Positions 43,510 to 55,625 are shown, numbered from the stretch's first letter. The stretch: DNA of 64,000 nucleotides from Botryosphaeria dothidea (GCA_011503125.2 WWBZ02000051.1:1426001-1490000); one strand, 5' to 3'. Notes: generated by a model from the sequence alone, not told the origin. Numbers and translations: made by a program.

Positions 43510-46500
43510 TTACGCAGGCGTCGCCCTGCTCATCTGAATCAAGCGCTTGACACCAACCTGTGCCAAAACATTAGCTAAAATCCGGAGAAAATTGAAACCA
43601 AGGGAATTCACCATCCAGTTGCTACCCTCATCATTCTTGTTCTTCATCAGACCCGTAAATAGCGTCTGCGCCGCATCATAGTTCTTGCCCTGAAGGTGCT
43701 GAGACAGTTCAACCATCTCCTGGACCGTGTCGGGCTTGAGCAGATCCTCGTTGTTGAGATGGTCGAACAGAATGTTCAGTCTCTTCTCCGTATCGATCAC
43801 CTGCGGCATGAAGTTCTGCGGCGCTCGAGACTTGACCCGGGCCATATCCGAACTGAGAATCTCAAAGATGGGCTTCGCATTCTCCGGGATGTGCGAACGG
43901 TCGCCGGCAGCTGTTTACGGTCAGACGACAAGGTTTCCATAAGGCAGGGATGAAGCTACTTACGGTACTGGGCCTTCGGTGGGGCCGCGGGCGGGGTGTT
44001 AGATTGCGAGGTGCCGGGCCTCGAATCGGGGCTAGGGCCACCCGGAGGACCGGCCCTTGGAGGCCCACCCGGAGGACCGGCACGCGGCGGACCCTGCGGA
44101 GGTCCTGCAGGTGGGGGTCTAGCATACGCTGAAGGCGGACCTTGCGGGGGCGCGATTGGTGTTTGCACGGGAGAAGGTGCGCCAAAGTGCTGCTGAGGAG
44201 CGTAAGGGTTCGGGGCCACCTGCCTCGGCGGCGGGGCTGCCTGTGGCGGTGGCGTAGGCTGGGTACCGGGAGCTGGGGCATAGCGGTTGGATGGAGGCGC
44301 GGACGTTGGAGGAGGGTTGTACGGCGAAGGACCACGGGGAATGGTTGCTTGAGGAGGAGCCATCTGTTGGGCGGGCTGGGGAGGAGCGTAGGCGTTCGCC
44401 GCTGCCGATGACCTTCTTGATGCGTCAAAGCCAGCGGTAGTGGGGGAGCCAGTAGGAGGCGAAGTGATACGAGGAGGTCCCTGAGGAGGTCCTTTAGGCG
44501 GGGGTGGTGGGGTTGGCCTAGACTGAGGCATGTAAGGAGAACCACCGGGAAGCGGCGGGGATACGACATTAGCACCGGGGAACGGCGAAGTGATGGCGCC
44601 AGCAGCAGCCGGGGTGCCACGGCGAGAAGTAGGTGGCTTAGGTTTGGCGAAATCCTCGGGTAGATCGTTCCACTGGGTCATATTCGTAGCCTGAGATGGA
44701 GGGGGGACGGCAGGTGACGAGTTGAAGTTGCGGGGGGGTGGTGCAATGCTCGTTGCCTGAGGAGGCTGGTAACCACCATATCCGCCGTACGGGTTGGGCT
44801 TGGGAATACTGGCCTGGGGCGGCTGGTAACCAACAGGAGTGTAACTAGATGCGGCGGCACCTGGAGGCGCATATGCTGAAGTCGTCTGCGAGGGGGTGAC
44901 AGCGGCAGCAGGGGCGTAGGGATTCGCAGCTGGGGTTGGCACAGCGGCGGCAGCAGGCTGGTAAGCCGGGACGACACGCTGGCCTCTTTGAGTCGTGGAG
45001 GCAGCAGTGGCAGTTCTTTGGTGAGTTGGCTGAGCAGTGGCCTTCTTGGTCGCTTGCTTCACGCGGCTCCGCGCAACTTCCGCTTCGGGATATTGATCAG
45101 GAAGAAGGTCAAGGTACTTCTCAGCAATGCTGAGCTGGCCATGGGAGGCAACAACATCAGCGTACTCCACGTACTTGGCGTACAGAGGAGCAAGCTTCCA
45201 GTCCGCCGTCTTCGAGCGCTCCGAGTCCTGGAACTTAGTGACCTGCCTGAAGATTGTGACCTTCTCAATGAAGTTCTGCAGCGACCTGGCATGGATCGAG
45301 AAGGAAGTATCACCCTCCTTCTGCTCAATACCAGCATCCTCACTCTCCTGCAACTCTTGAGCCCAATTGCCCACAACCTTCTCAAGCTTGGATCCAGCCA
45401 AGTAGCAGAAAGAAGCGTCCTTCCTGAGGTTTCCGGAATCAGCGCCATCCTGGATGGACTCCTCCAGACGATCCCCGAGAGCCTCGCAGAGGTCAGGGAA
45501 CTCGGACTCATCCGCGTAGGTGCAGAGGGTAGCCATGACCTCCTTCCAGTTTTCCAGGTTCGCATTGTAGACAATGTCCCAAAGGTTCTTGCCAACAACG
45601 GAAGCAAGCAGGCGAAGGTAGTTGGGGCCCTCAGCCTTGCGCTTGAAGTATGCCGCTTGAGCCTTGTCGATACATTTCTGACCACCGCAGATGGCAATCA
45701 TGAACGCGTCGGACAGGCGGTCTTCCTTCAGGCAGATATCCAATGCTTGCTCGAATTTGCCCAACATCAGAGCATTTGTGATACTCTTGTCTGCGTCCGT
45801 CTCTTCGCCCGTGAAAATCTTGAAAGGATTGTTAGTCTTCACGCCCTTTGTGGCTGCCAGGTTGGACAGGAAATCATCTCCGTCTTCAGTCTTGTCGAAG
45901 AAAGAGGTGTCATCCTTCTCAGCTGTCCCATTGGTCTGGGCCTCTTTGCTTTCCTCAGCAGCATCTGCGCTAGGTGTCTTCGCGAAACCCAGATACTCTA
46001 CAAGCTTCGAGCGGGCGCTGCCAGAAATCAAAGTCTCAATGACAGTCCAGTCTGCCTTCTCCTCGTCGGTCTTCGCCTCAGCAACCTTCGCCTCGCAAAT
46101 GCTCGCCAAATCGCCCTTCTGCAGAGCCTCCTCGAATTTCTGGGTAGCATCGCCGATTGCGGAATCAACAGCAAAAGTAGAAATGCTGATCTGAGACTTC
46201 TTGGTGGCAGCATCAGGCGCGAATTTGACCAGCTTGCCTCCGAACCCAAATGAGGCGCCAACAGGCTTCCGCAGCCATTTGGGCGGTTGAGGCAGAGAGA
46301 AAGTAGCAACTTGCGGCTGAGTTTGCGCCCTTGCGAAGAAGTCCTCTCCGTCCAAAGGTGCCGCGGCGGCGGCGGATTCGGCATCCTGCTTCGTGTTCTG
46401 CAGCGTCTGGACCGCAATCTTGCCATCGAAGGAAGCGGTCGCCAGAAGATTGGGGTTGTGCGGGTTGAACTTAGTCTGGAAAGTCCAGTTTGTGACGACG

Positions 46501-47526
46501 GGGAATTCGCCCAGAGCTTGGCCGTTGTGGGGGTTCCAGCAGATGGTCCTGTTATCCTTGCCGCAGGACAGCAGGAGGTCGCTATCCTGGCTACACCACG
46601 ACAACGACAAGACACCCTGGTCGTGCGCCTTAAGAACACGCTCCGGAGCATTCGAGTTCCTCAAATCCCACATAAGAATCAAGGGGTCCTGGTCGTTGGG
46701 CACGGCGGTAATGAGGCGCGTAGGGACATCGGGATCCCATGCCACAGCGCTGACAGCCTTCCTTCCAAAATTATTCAGAGTCAAGTTCTCCTTCTTCGTC
46801 TTGAGATCCCACACGGTCACGAAACCTCCGCTGCTGCCGGTCGCCAGAATGTAGGGGACCTTCTTGTTCCAGTCGAGAGCCTCGAAGTCATCTGCGCGGG
46901 CAGCCGAGTTACCTAGGCGAAAGGGGCTGATGTTGTTGACGTCGGTGATGTAGAGTTCACCCTTTGCGCCGGCAGTTGCGAGCAGCTCTGGCTTGAAAGG
47001 GTTGAACTGGAGGGCCTTGATGGCGCCACTGTGCTTGGAAGTGCGGGACAGGAAAGCCGAATCGCTATGGTATGTCAGACGAGCGCGCCAGGGAATAGAA
47101 TATCAATTGGTCTACCTTGCATCACCAAGCAGCTTTTCTGCATCCCAGAGGTCCAAGTTTCCGCTCTCGAGAGCTCCTGCTATTATACCCCTAGGGTGGG
47201 ATTCGTCGGGCTGACTCCAGGCGATGTCATGAAATCTGGCGGTGGGGTTCAGGTCAGCGTAAGAGCACCCTTGGCGCGGGGTGGCATGCGGCGAACAAGG
47301 CCTTGGAGTGCGGTTACCTGGAGTCGAGGTCTATGCTGGCGGCAGGCTGGAGCTCGACGGGCTGCTCGGAGGAGTTGAGCGCAAGGTCCCATAGCTCCAG
47401 CTGTGTCTCATTGGAGAAGTCTGCGTCAACAGCGCCAGCCCTGGTACCGGTAGCGATCAATGGGGAAGCAGCACCAGGGGACCAGGCAAAGGTGGCCGTC
47501 CGGGGGATCTCCCGCAGGCGGACCAT
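43510..47526 (-). CDS. SEC31: COPII coat outer-layer protein Sec31
   Basis: Minus-strand exons 47526-47318, 47235-47116, 47064-43964 and 43910-43510 give 1276 residues. Sec31 with Sec13 forms the outer cage of COPII vesicles leaving the ER. The N-terminal WD40 propeller runs from [17 protein letters not shown] through [17 protein letters not shown] and [18 protein letters not shown] to about residue 350. An alpha-solenoid follows ([40 protein letters not shown]). Next is a long Pro/Gln/Ala/Gly-rich stretch that in relatives binds Sar1-Sec23, ending in many PPQGPP/GPPGGP repeats. The C-terminal helical domain ([34 protein letters not shown]) follows the last intron. All four exons join in frame. 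Size and order match the family. Confidence 0.95.
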
Positions 47527-47983
47527 TGCTGCGTCGTGGAGGGAAACGGCGAGCTCGGCGCGGGCGTGGGCAGCACGAGAGACCGGTCAGGTTGACACGG
47601 AAGGGTATCACGGGAAAGAGGGAGAAGAAAGGAACTGCAGCAGCTCTGCGCGAAAGGAGGTGGAGGTGTTTGTCGTGAATTGAAAGGGAGAGCTGCTGGA
47701 GATTCCGGTCGTCATGAGCGCATGCCTGGCCGACTTTCCCACAAGGTGGCCTCGCGGGCGCCCGCCACGCCAAGCCTGGCCACTCCCGTCGGGCAGCTGG
47801 CACCCGCACCGCCGCCGCACCAGCCTCACCCAGCAATCTTGAGCCTGATCCTGATCGCGAAGAAACAGCCCGATTCTGCCTGCACGTGATATCCATCCAT
47901 TTTCTTATCCGGACCACCGCGCAACTTCGCCGCACGACTTGCGCTCCCAACGCGGCAGTTGCACAAGAAGGGAAACCTACGAC
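47527..47983. promoter_or_regulatory. Shared promoter region, SEC31 / RRM gene
   Basis: 457 bp between divergent start codons. Minus-strand open frames here are in the 5' leader and show no domain. No TATA box noticed. Confidence 0.4.
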
Positions 47984-48494
47984 ATGTCGGAAACTGCGCG
48001 CCTCAAGGCGACCGTCTACGTCGGCGGTCTCGACAACCAGGTCAACACCCGCACGCTGCACGACGCCTTCGTGCCCTTCGGCGAGATCGTCGATATATCC
48101 CTGCCCAAGCCCGACCTGCCTTCCTCGACTGATCCCCACCGTGGCTTCGGTTATGTCGAGTTTGAGCATGCCGTCGACGCCAGGGAAGCTATCGACAACA
48201 TGGATCAAAGCGAGCTTTTCGGCCGCGTTATCAAAGTAGCCGCCGCCAAGCCCCAAAAGGATGCGAACGAGGGCCTGGGAAGCAAGACGGCTATTTGGGA
48301 ACAGGTGCGTTGTGCCCTTGCTTGATTGCGATTGATGTTTGTTGACCTCGTCACAGGAGGGCTACTTGGCCAAACACGCGGTCAGTGAAGAAGACCGACT
48401 TGCTACAGAGCAGGCAAAAGCAGGAGCTATGGCACCGGCGGATCCGATGCAGGGTTTGGAAGGGCTTGACGTCGCTGGCCCGAAACCTGAGTGA
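47984..48494 (+). CDS. RRM protein resembling the cyclophilin E N-terminus
   Basis: Exons 47984-48304 and 48357-48494 (52-bp intron, phase 0) give 152 residues. One RNA recognition motif spans about residues 9-86, with RNP2 ATVYVGGL and RNP1 HRGFGYVEF. A short C-terminal tail follows (IWEQEGYLAKHAVSEEDRLA, then Ala/Gly/Pro-rich). The RRM is most like that at the N-terminus of cyclophilin E (PPIE/CYP33), but no peptidyl-prolyl isomerase domain is present before the stop. In this gene the RRM therefore stands alone, as in several ascomycetes. A spliceosome-associated role is inferred from the family only. Confidence 0.82.
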
Positions 48495-48818
48495 CCCAGA
48501 GTAAGGATTATCTGGAAAACGGCTGGCAGAGGGCACGCGCAAATCCAAGAATGATTCAGGCCGAATCGAAAAGTCAAGGAATTTCATGTACCAGCACCTC
48601 TAGTTCGAGCTGGGCACGGCATTTGGGACGGAGTCAAAGGCGCAACAAAAGAGACATTCCATCTATGTGTAAAGTGTCAAGGAATTTGGATTTCGGACGG
48701 CTTTCTGTACAAGATATCCCCAGGTCTCCTCAATTTCAAAGAAAGAAAAGAAAAGCCTTCCTTGCAGTCTTCAAATCCTGTTTCCCCCAGTTTTGACGCA
48801 TGTAATTGAAAAGGCAAT
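48495..48818. other. Intergenic region between convergent genes
   Basis: 324 bp with the 3' ends of the RRM gene (+) and the MLRQ/B12D gene (-). No other feature seen. Confidence 0.5.
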
Positions 48819-49438
48819 CTATGCCTCACTGCCCCTCTGCCTGGCGAGGCGGAGAGTCTTGTCGACGTAGAGCTTCCTGAAGATGGAGAAGACGGCAGCA
48901 CCGACGGCGACGCTAGAGGAGGCAACCTACGTTAGCAGCATGGAAAATAATTTGGAAAATCTAGTGATTCTTACGCAAGGACGATGCCTGTAATGATACA
49001 ACCGTAGTATTAGCGAAAGCACGTAATATTTGCATCATGGGCGGAGCAGCGGAAACGTACCGAGGGGGATCAACTCCGGGGGGATCTTCTTGAGGGTACG
49101 GATGCGCTGGGAGATGGTGTGGGCTGCGTCGATGGGGTCAGCTAGGTCCATATATACCGTCGGAGAGCTCGCAGCGGGAAAGTGGGCGTTCCGTTTGTGC
49201 ACTCCGGGATGCCATTGAGGGGGCGGGAGAGCATACCGCTGTGCTCCTCCTTCTGCAGCAGATTGTCAGCAACTCTGGCTCAGCGGCTCCAGGAAGCAAT
49301 GCGACATACGGGGACGGGGCGCATCATGCGCGGGGTGGCCTTAATGTTGAGGAAGCGGGCCTGGCGGAAGGGCGCGGCGAAGCGGATGGGCTGGAAGGCG
49401 CGGACGGCCTGGAGGCCGATGGTACGCGAGGCAAGCAT
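48819..49438 (-). CDS. MLRQ/B12D-type mitochondrial respiratory-chain small subunit
   Basis: Minus-strand exons 49438-49310, 49252-49237 (16 nt), 49123-49061, 48987-48975 (13 nt) and 48912-48819 give 104 residues. The N-terminus is a typical mitochondrial presequence (MLASRTIGLQAVRAFQPIRF), followed by HTISQRIRTLKKIPPELIPL, one membrane helix (GIVLAVAVGAAVFSIFRKLY) and VDKTLRLARQRGSEA. The PPELIPLG plus single-helix layout is that of fungal B12D/MLRQ proteins. The family includes NDUFA4, once assigned to complex I and now to cytochrome c oxidase. The two microexons are needed to keep frame and have good signals: CTGCAG before and GTATGC after the first, TTACAG before and GTAAGA after the second. 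Introns are 57, 113, 73 and 62 bp. COX12 lies head-to-head 317 bp away. Confidence 0.75.
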
Positions 49439-49755
49439 GGCGGGCGACGTCGTGCTGGCTTGAGGAGTGGAGAGGGTCGAATTGGGTCGAGGTTGTGGAT
49501 GCGAGGAAGGGAGGGTTGACGTTTGGAGGTATTCCTCGGGCAAGCAGCTGCACGCCAAGACCAGACGTCTTCTCTGCTTGAGGCTCCCTTGTTCGGCCGT
49601 GCGGTGGGAGCTGTGCCCCGGCAGTTGCCGCGCCGCTGTCTTTGCGCGCCTCCGTCGAACCACCATCGCCGAATTACCACCCTCCCGCCGCACCTGCATC
49701 ACAACCACTGCTATCCACCCACCCCCCGCAGCTTCTCCAATTCCACGTCGCCACC
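49439..49755. promoter_or_regulatory. Shared promoter region, MLRQ/B12D gene and COX12
   Basis: 317 bp between divergent ATGs of two predicted respiratory-chain genes. Pyrimidine-rich toward COX12, no TATA box. Co-regulation is an inference from spacing and function. Confidence 0.45.
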
Positions 49756-50454
49756 ATGTCTGACTCCGACGACCGCGAGACCAAGCCCTTCAAGTTCGTG
49801 ACTGGTGAGCTCTGCCCCGTCCCGTCCATCCGTTGAAAGATCGAATCCCAGCGCTGACCTTGAGCCCACCTCGACTTGCAGCCGGTACGTCATCCCCGCA
49901 CCAAGCTCCACGATACCCGCTGGCCCTTCCTTCTCCCCGGTCGTGCTCTGTATAGCTCGCCAGAATACGCATTGGAATGATGGGGGAGAGCCCTCTAGAT
50001 CGGCTATTGCTCTCTCTGAGGCGAGGATGATCCGCATTGCTCACGCTGCACCACAACAGGCTTCGACGCCCGCTTCCCGAACCAGAACCAGTGAGACTCC
50101 CACCAACAGCCCTGATTATCATCAGAGCATGCCTCTGACAGTGCGTTTCAGGACCAAGCACTGCTGGCAGAACTACGTCGACTACCACAAGTGCGTTCTC
50201 GCCAAGGGTGAGGACTTCGCTCCCTGCCGCCAGGTACGTCGATCTCCGCTCCATACTGCATGGAAACAGCAACCATCCTTTCTAACAATATCTTCAGTTC
50301 CTCCATGCCTACAGGTCGCTGTGCCCCAGCGCCTGGGTCGAGCGCTGGAACGACCAGCGTGGTGCGTATACCCTCGGGCCTCTCACGTAACAGAGCAAGT
50401 TACTGACAGCATCTGGCAGAGAGCGGTACCTTCCCCGTCCGCCTTGACCAATAG
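49756..50454 (+). CDS. COX12: Cytochrome c oxidase subunit 6B (Cox12)
   Basis: Proposed exons 49756-49804, 49882-49884 (3 nt), 50060-50090, 50152-50233, 50298-50361 and 50420-50454 give 87 residues. Intermembrane-space subunit of complex IV at the dimer interface, imported by the Mia40 relay. The protein reads FKFVTAGFDARFPNQNQTKH, then a Cys pair spaced CX9C in CWQNYVDYHKC and a second pair spaced CX10C in CRQFLHAYRSLC, and ends WNDQRESGTFPVRLDQ. That is the canonical Cox12 cysteine pattern and length. Inclusion of the 3-nt exon CCG, framed by CTTGCAG and GTACGT, yields the Ala-Gly that I recall as usual in fungal relatives. Skipping it gives the same frame with one residue fewer. Introns are 77, 175, 61, 64 and 58 bp. 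Confidence 0.9.
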
Positions 50455-51843
50455 ATGGAATCCTTTTAGTCGACTCGGTTCGTCTTTGGTAGAAGTAAGG
50501 TCGTGGTAGCACGTGCAATAGACATTGCGGCCAAGAATCTTGTATCATACAGAGTGGCGCAGTGAATCTTAAGATCGGCTGTAATGTATTTGTGCAACAC
50601 AGTGAAGTCCAATTGTGTCCACTAAGTCTCGTCATTCCGAGTTTTATTGACGTCATGTGGGTGTGTCTTGATGGCCTCTGGAAAGAAAGTAGGCCATCTC
50701 TACAGAACAAGCTCAGACCGATAATGAAAGCCCACACTAAGCGAGCGGTAAATCTTCTTTGAGCTTTGCAGTTGATTGGCCCCGTTGCCAAACGCACATC
50801 TCACGCCACTGGAGCACGAGAGGAGAGACAGGTCAGAACCGAAAGGTCATACTCCAGACTCACCCTGAAAAACAAGGAATTACAATTCGAACCATTTCCC
50901 GCCTCTTATACATGCCGTTGTCACATCAATCACAAAGAAAATCTAATCAGTGGAAATAATTCCTTCTTTCTGGCTAGCTACCTGCTTGCTTCCTACCCAA
51001 CCAACTCAACCCACCATAAAAACACCCGCTTCAACGACGATCATACCAACCCAGAGGAAGGAGATGTCTATTCTTACTTACCATACCCAAACGCAGCACC
51101 CATCCGGACAGTGTCCGCAAGTCTGGCACTCCGTGAAGCCTCCGTCATTCGACGACGAATAGCAGCAGCAGTCCCAGTAAGCCATATTGGCAGGCAGTGC
51201 AAGAGTAGTCTGGAGTCGCGGCAAAACTTCCTTAGAGAAATTCGATGTTTGCAAATTGGATACAAGACAGATCTCGAAAGTGGGAGAGTGTGATGTCTGG
51301 TTTAGTGAGTGGTAGCTCCGCTGGCTTTTAAGGTGTGTTCTAGCACAACAATGAAGAGAAACAATGTATCGTTGATTTTGCTTTTAGATGATTGTTTCGC
51401 GAGAAGCTTTTCATTGTAAAGCGACATCACATCTAATTGGCAAAAAGCGCCCGTCGCATCTACACGTCCGAGTACACAATCCTTAACATTAGCATACTTT
51501 GCACACAAATGCTCGTGATCCTTATAGAAACGATGTGAATGCATTCATCGTGGACGGGCTGGGACATTGTTCACTCTTGGACAATGCGTTCTTTCCACTG
51601 TCTCTGATTCGTGATCCCAACATCAACCGTCAGCGTAGCCAACAATATGACCGAGTCAATCTTTTGTTACCATCAAAAAAATCTCATGAACCTCGCTGCA
51701 ACCAATTCTCCCAACATATCCGAAAGCGTAGTCCATAAGAAAGTATGAAGCATGGTATTCTGCAATCTCAAAGAAATAAACTAACTACTTTTCCCACCAG
51801 ACGCCCATCATCAAAAAATGTCCCATCAAACCCATCCACCCAC
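50455..51843. other. Intergenic region between convergent genes
   Basis: About 1.4 kb, AT-rich, containing 3' ends of COX12 (+) and RRP12 (-). A 175-codon plus-strand frame at 50766-51293 has irregular composition and no domain, and is not called. A TGACGTCA octamer is at 50648-50655. Confidence 0.5.
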
Positions 51844-54800
51844 TCATCTCCTACCACCACTACCGCCTCCTCTACCACCCTTTCCAACCCGTCCACCCCT
51901 CGTCTTACCAAATCCACCACCGCCTCTTCCACCACCAGCTCTGCCTCCACCCAGCGGTTTCCTCTGAGGGTGCTTATTACCCCCCTTCAACTTCTCCGCC
52001 ACCTCGACTTCATCGACCTCCATCTCATCCCCACCATCATCGCCCTTCTTCCGATTCGAGAACTTGATCTTCCCGCCCCTTCCTCTCCGCGCACCCGTAT
52101 CCTGTCCCTTGATCGCGCTCACGTACGCATTGATACCATCTTCCAAGCTCGCCCCACCATCCCCGCCATCCAACACCATGCCGTCATCATCATCGCTCGA
52201 ATCACCCAGCAAAAGCTTGCCATCGAGATCGACCTTCGCCTTCGTCTTCTGCTGCGCGGCTCCAGCGCGGCCCTTGAGCGGCTTCGTCGACGACACATTA
52301 CCCAGCGCCTTGCGATCGAGCAGATCGAGCGGCTCGTCGTCGTCCTCAATGATATACGCGCCGCCGCTCTTGCCCTTCTTCTTGCTGCGGCCCATAGCCT
52401 CGTTATCGCTGACGTCGGAGCCCGAGTCCTCCGACTCCTCCTCGGACCCGTAGACGGCTTCGTCGTACTCGCTCTCGAACTTGCTGCGCCGCTTCTCCGT
52501 CTTGTGGGTCTGGTCCTCATCGCCGGCCGCGGCGGCCTCCTTCTTGCGCTTCTGGCGGTTATGCGTCTTGCGGATGTTGGCGACGAGCTTGCGGTCGCTC
52601 TCGGGCGTGTTCTTCTCGACCACCTCGACGCCGAAGCGGCGGATCATGCGCTCGAAGATGTGCTTGACCTTGGCTTTGAAGTGGCCCTTGTGCTCGTGGC
52701 TCCACACGAGGAGGTTCGGGATCAGAGACTTCAGGCGAGGTAGCATGAGAGTGCCGGGCAGGGAGATGACCGAGACCTTGACGAAGCCGAGGACTGAGCG
52801 CACGATCTCGCGGTTAGCGGACGTGAGGAAGAGATCCATGGTCTGGACCATGTCGGTAATCACAGCGTCGGGCAAGGAAGTGCGGAACTGGTACAAGATA
52901 CGAGTGATGCCGGTGATGGAGGCACTGATCATGTGTGGTGTAGAGCCTGCAAGACCAGCGGACATCATCGTCACGTATTCCTCGAGTGTAGCGGGCACTG
53001 TCGGTGCACTCTCATCCATGAGCGGAATCTTAGACTGCACGACCGTACCGCCCTGCTGCATCTTCTCGCCCATGAGGACGAGGAGATCGAATGCAGCCGT
53101 CCGTGCCTTCTCATTCACCTCTTTACAACCAATGACGACCTCGGAAATAATAGAGGGAATGAAATGCATATCAGACTCAGGGAGGTATTCAACAACCTGC
53201 GTCAGGGCGGCCATGCGGTCACGCTTTGCAGGGCTGGTGGCCTTCGAAGCACTGTTGAGGAGCAGCTGCTGAAGCTCCGCGTTTCGTTCCTGAAGGGCAG
53301 CCTTGCCCAGGTCCGACTCGGCCAGACGCGGAATGAGCTTGTAGGCCTTCTTCTGCAGCTGAGGATCGTCGTCCTTGTTGATCATTAAAGTCGCGATGTT
53401 GAAAAGGGTTGCGAAACTCTCCCTGGGCAGATAGATCGAGATTGTGATAACGAGGTCCATCAATGTGTGACTTGCTGGAGGCATCTTGTCCCCGGGCTTC
53501 TTTTCTTTTTGCTTGTCCGCTTGCGTCTGCGAGCCGCTCTCTTCCAGGGACTGCTCCAACATGGTTGCAACGCGCGTGAAAGTCTCCATAAGCTCCGCGG
53601 CCGGAGTAATACTGAGATAAGCATTGATGCAGCTCAAGATGTTGCCTCTCGACTGCGGAAGAGTCTGGTTGTAAACATTAAAAAGAACGGCGAGAATGTT
53701 GGATGCGAAGCCAGAGAGGTACTCCAGGTTCTTTTGAGCATCTGCCCTAGACACCCTGGATTGCGCCACGAGGTCTTCCTCGCCTTCAACTTCAGCGATA
53801 GCCTTATTCGATTCGACCAGATTCTGGAGTGCTCTGCAGATATCAGTTCGCAGCTCAACCTGCTGATACAAAAGATTCGCGACCATCTCAGCGAAACTCT
53901 GATCGAAAGCCTCTGTTAGATCCGTTGGCAGGTCGCAGTATCCGGGAAGGGTGGCCCAAGTTTGGTTAACAATAGTCTCGAAAATCTTGACCTCCATAGT
54001 CTTCTCGGCGCCACCGTGGTTCAGCACCCTCTGGAACATTGCTTCGCTAAGAGGAACCAGCTCGGTACGGAAATGGGCGAGCTTAGTATTCGCAACGGAA
54101 TCTCTCAGGATAGGAAGCAGCCAAGCGCGTCCAGGCTGGCCAGCAATAGGCTTGTGGAGATTCAGGGGCATAATCTCCAGGACATTGTCGGGACCCATAG
54201 CTCTGATCGCCTTTCCAAGAACCTCATCAGCCTCCTTCTTTCCCATGAACGACTCATTACTCCTCAAGTCACCAACGGTTTTAACGACATTTGACATGAT
54301 TGGTGCAGCCATCCAGCGGAAGGCGTCAAACATGGCTCCCAAAACGTTGAAGACCTCCATCCACGCAGCTTGGTACTTGACACTCAGAAGATCCGCGGCG
54401 TTCTTCGCCAGCTTCTCCAAGACCTTCTCGTCGTATATCGAGGGTTCGAGCAGGACGCTGTCGGGGATGCAGTTGGCCAAAAACGAAATCATGCCCTCCG
54501 AGGCCGAGATCCTAATGTTGTGCGACGCCGAGGCGAGGAAGTTGGACATCATTGCGAACAGATCCGGAAGCTTCTGGAAAGTCTCCTCCGGCTCGACTTG
54601 AGCGGCGACATCGTAACCACGCGAGAGGACGGCAATCCACGGCGGGAGAAGTTGCGAATCGTTCTGGGATGGCTGAAGCTCTCCGATAACCTCTAAGAGA
54701 CGCGGGAGCTTCGCGGAAGACATTTCGTCGACCATACCGGCGAAGATGACCTCGAAAACCTCGAACGCAGCCATGGTCAAAAACTCGTTGCTCGATTTCG

Positions 54801-55625
54801 AAATGTTCAGCAGGATCTCGCAGAGAGCATCAATTTTCTTGCTCGGCCAACCCCCCGCAGACGAAGCGATGACCTTGATCAATTGCAGAGCATGGATAAG
54901 TCCAGGCTCGTGTGACTGGCCATCTCTCTGAGAGCGCTGGTGCTTCTTGTTCTTCGCGGCGGCATCCGTAATCTCCTTGAGCGAGCGCAACGCCGTCTCC
55001 GCGCACATATCCGACGCTGGGTGGTCCAGCGACGGGCTCGGCGGAGGGTTCTTCAGGACCTTGGCCAGCGCATCCTGCGCCCGCTTGCGCACCTTCGGAC
55101 GGTGGTCAACGGAGATGGTGAGCAGGCCGGCAACGGCTCTGCGCGGGGAGACCTGCGTCTGAGGCAGGGCCCAAGCCTGCGCATCCTGCACGACCAGCAG
55201 TCCCTCCAAGCATCCAATTGACGATCGCAGCAGCGGGGCCTCTGCCTCCGGGTGTGTCAGGGCGGGAGCGAGGTTGGTCAGGATTTGCGAGAATTTGGCA
55301 CGCAGCAGCGGGGCGGGGACGTGAGGCGTGACGAGGTCGAGCAGGTAGACGACGGCGGTAGCGACCTCCTTGTTGACGATGCCCTTCTGCGGGGAGATAT
55401 ACTGGGCTAGCAGCGACAGGAGGGCCGCGAAGTAGGCAGTGGGTGTGAAATCCGACTTTTGGTCGCGGAGAGTATCTTCGACCGCGGAGAGAACCACCGC
55501 CGTCTGGAGTGCAAAAAAGTCAGTCAGAGAACACGAATCGGGCGGGGAGGGGGCGTGCTGACCTGCTGCTGGTTCTGCAGCTTCGGCGAGGAGCGAATCT
55601 TGTCGAGTCTCTCGTTCAGACTCAT
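51844..55625 (-). CDS. RRP12: Ribosome biogenesis protein Rrp12
   Basis: Minus-strand exons 55625-55563 and 55503-51844 (59-bp intron) give 1240 residues. Rrp12 is a HEAT-repeat, RNA-binding protein of 90S and pre-40S particles needed for export of both subunits. The short first exon encodes MSLNERLDKIRSSPKLQNQQ; after the join TAVVLSAVEDTLRDQKSDFT begins the HEAT array. The NUC173 region follows in the first half (about residues 350-550). The C-terminal 250 residues are charged (KKEAAAAGDEDQTHKTEKRR; acidic SEEESEDSGSDVSD) and end in an RG/GG-rich tail (GGGRGGGGFGKTRGGRVGKG), typical of nucleolar RNA-binding proteins. The start was taken at 55625 because upstream codons of the long frame belong to unspliced sequence. 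Confidence 0.92.

Noticed and set aside
50766..51293. 175-codon plus-strand open frame
   Set aside because: AT-rich intergenic position, no domain, and composition unlike neighbouring proteins; likely chance.
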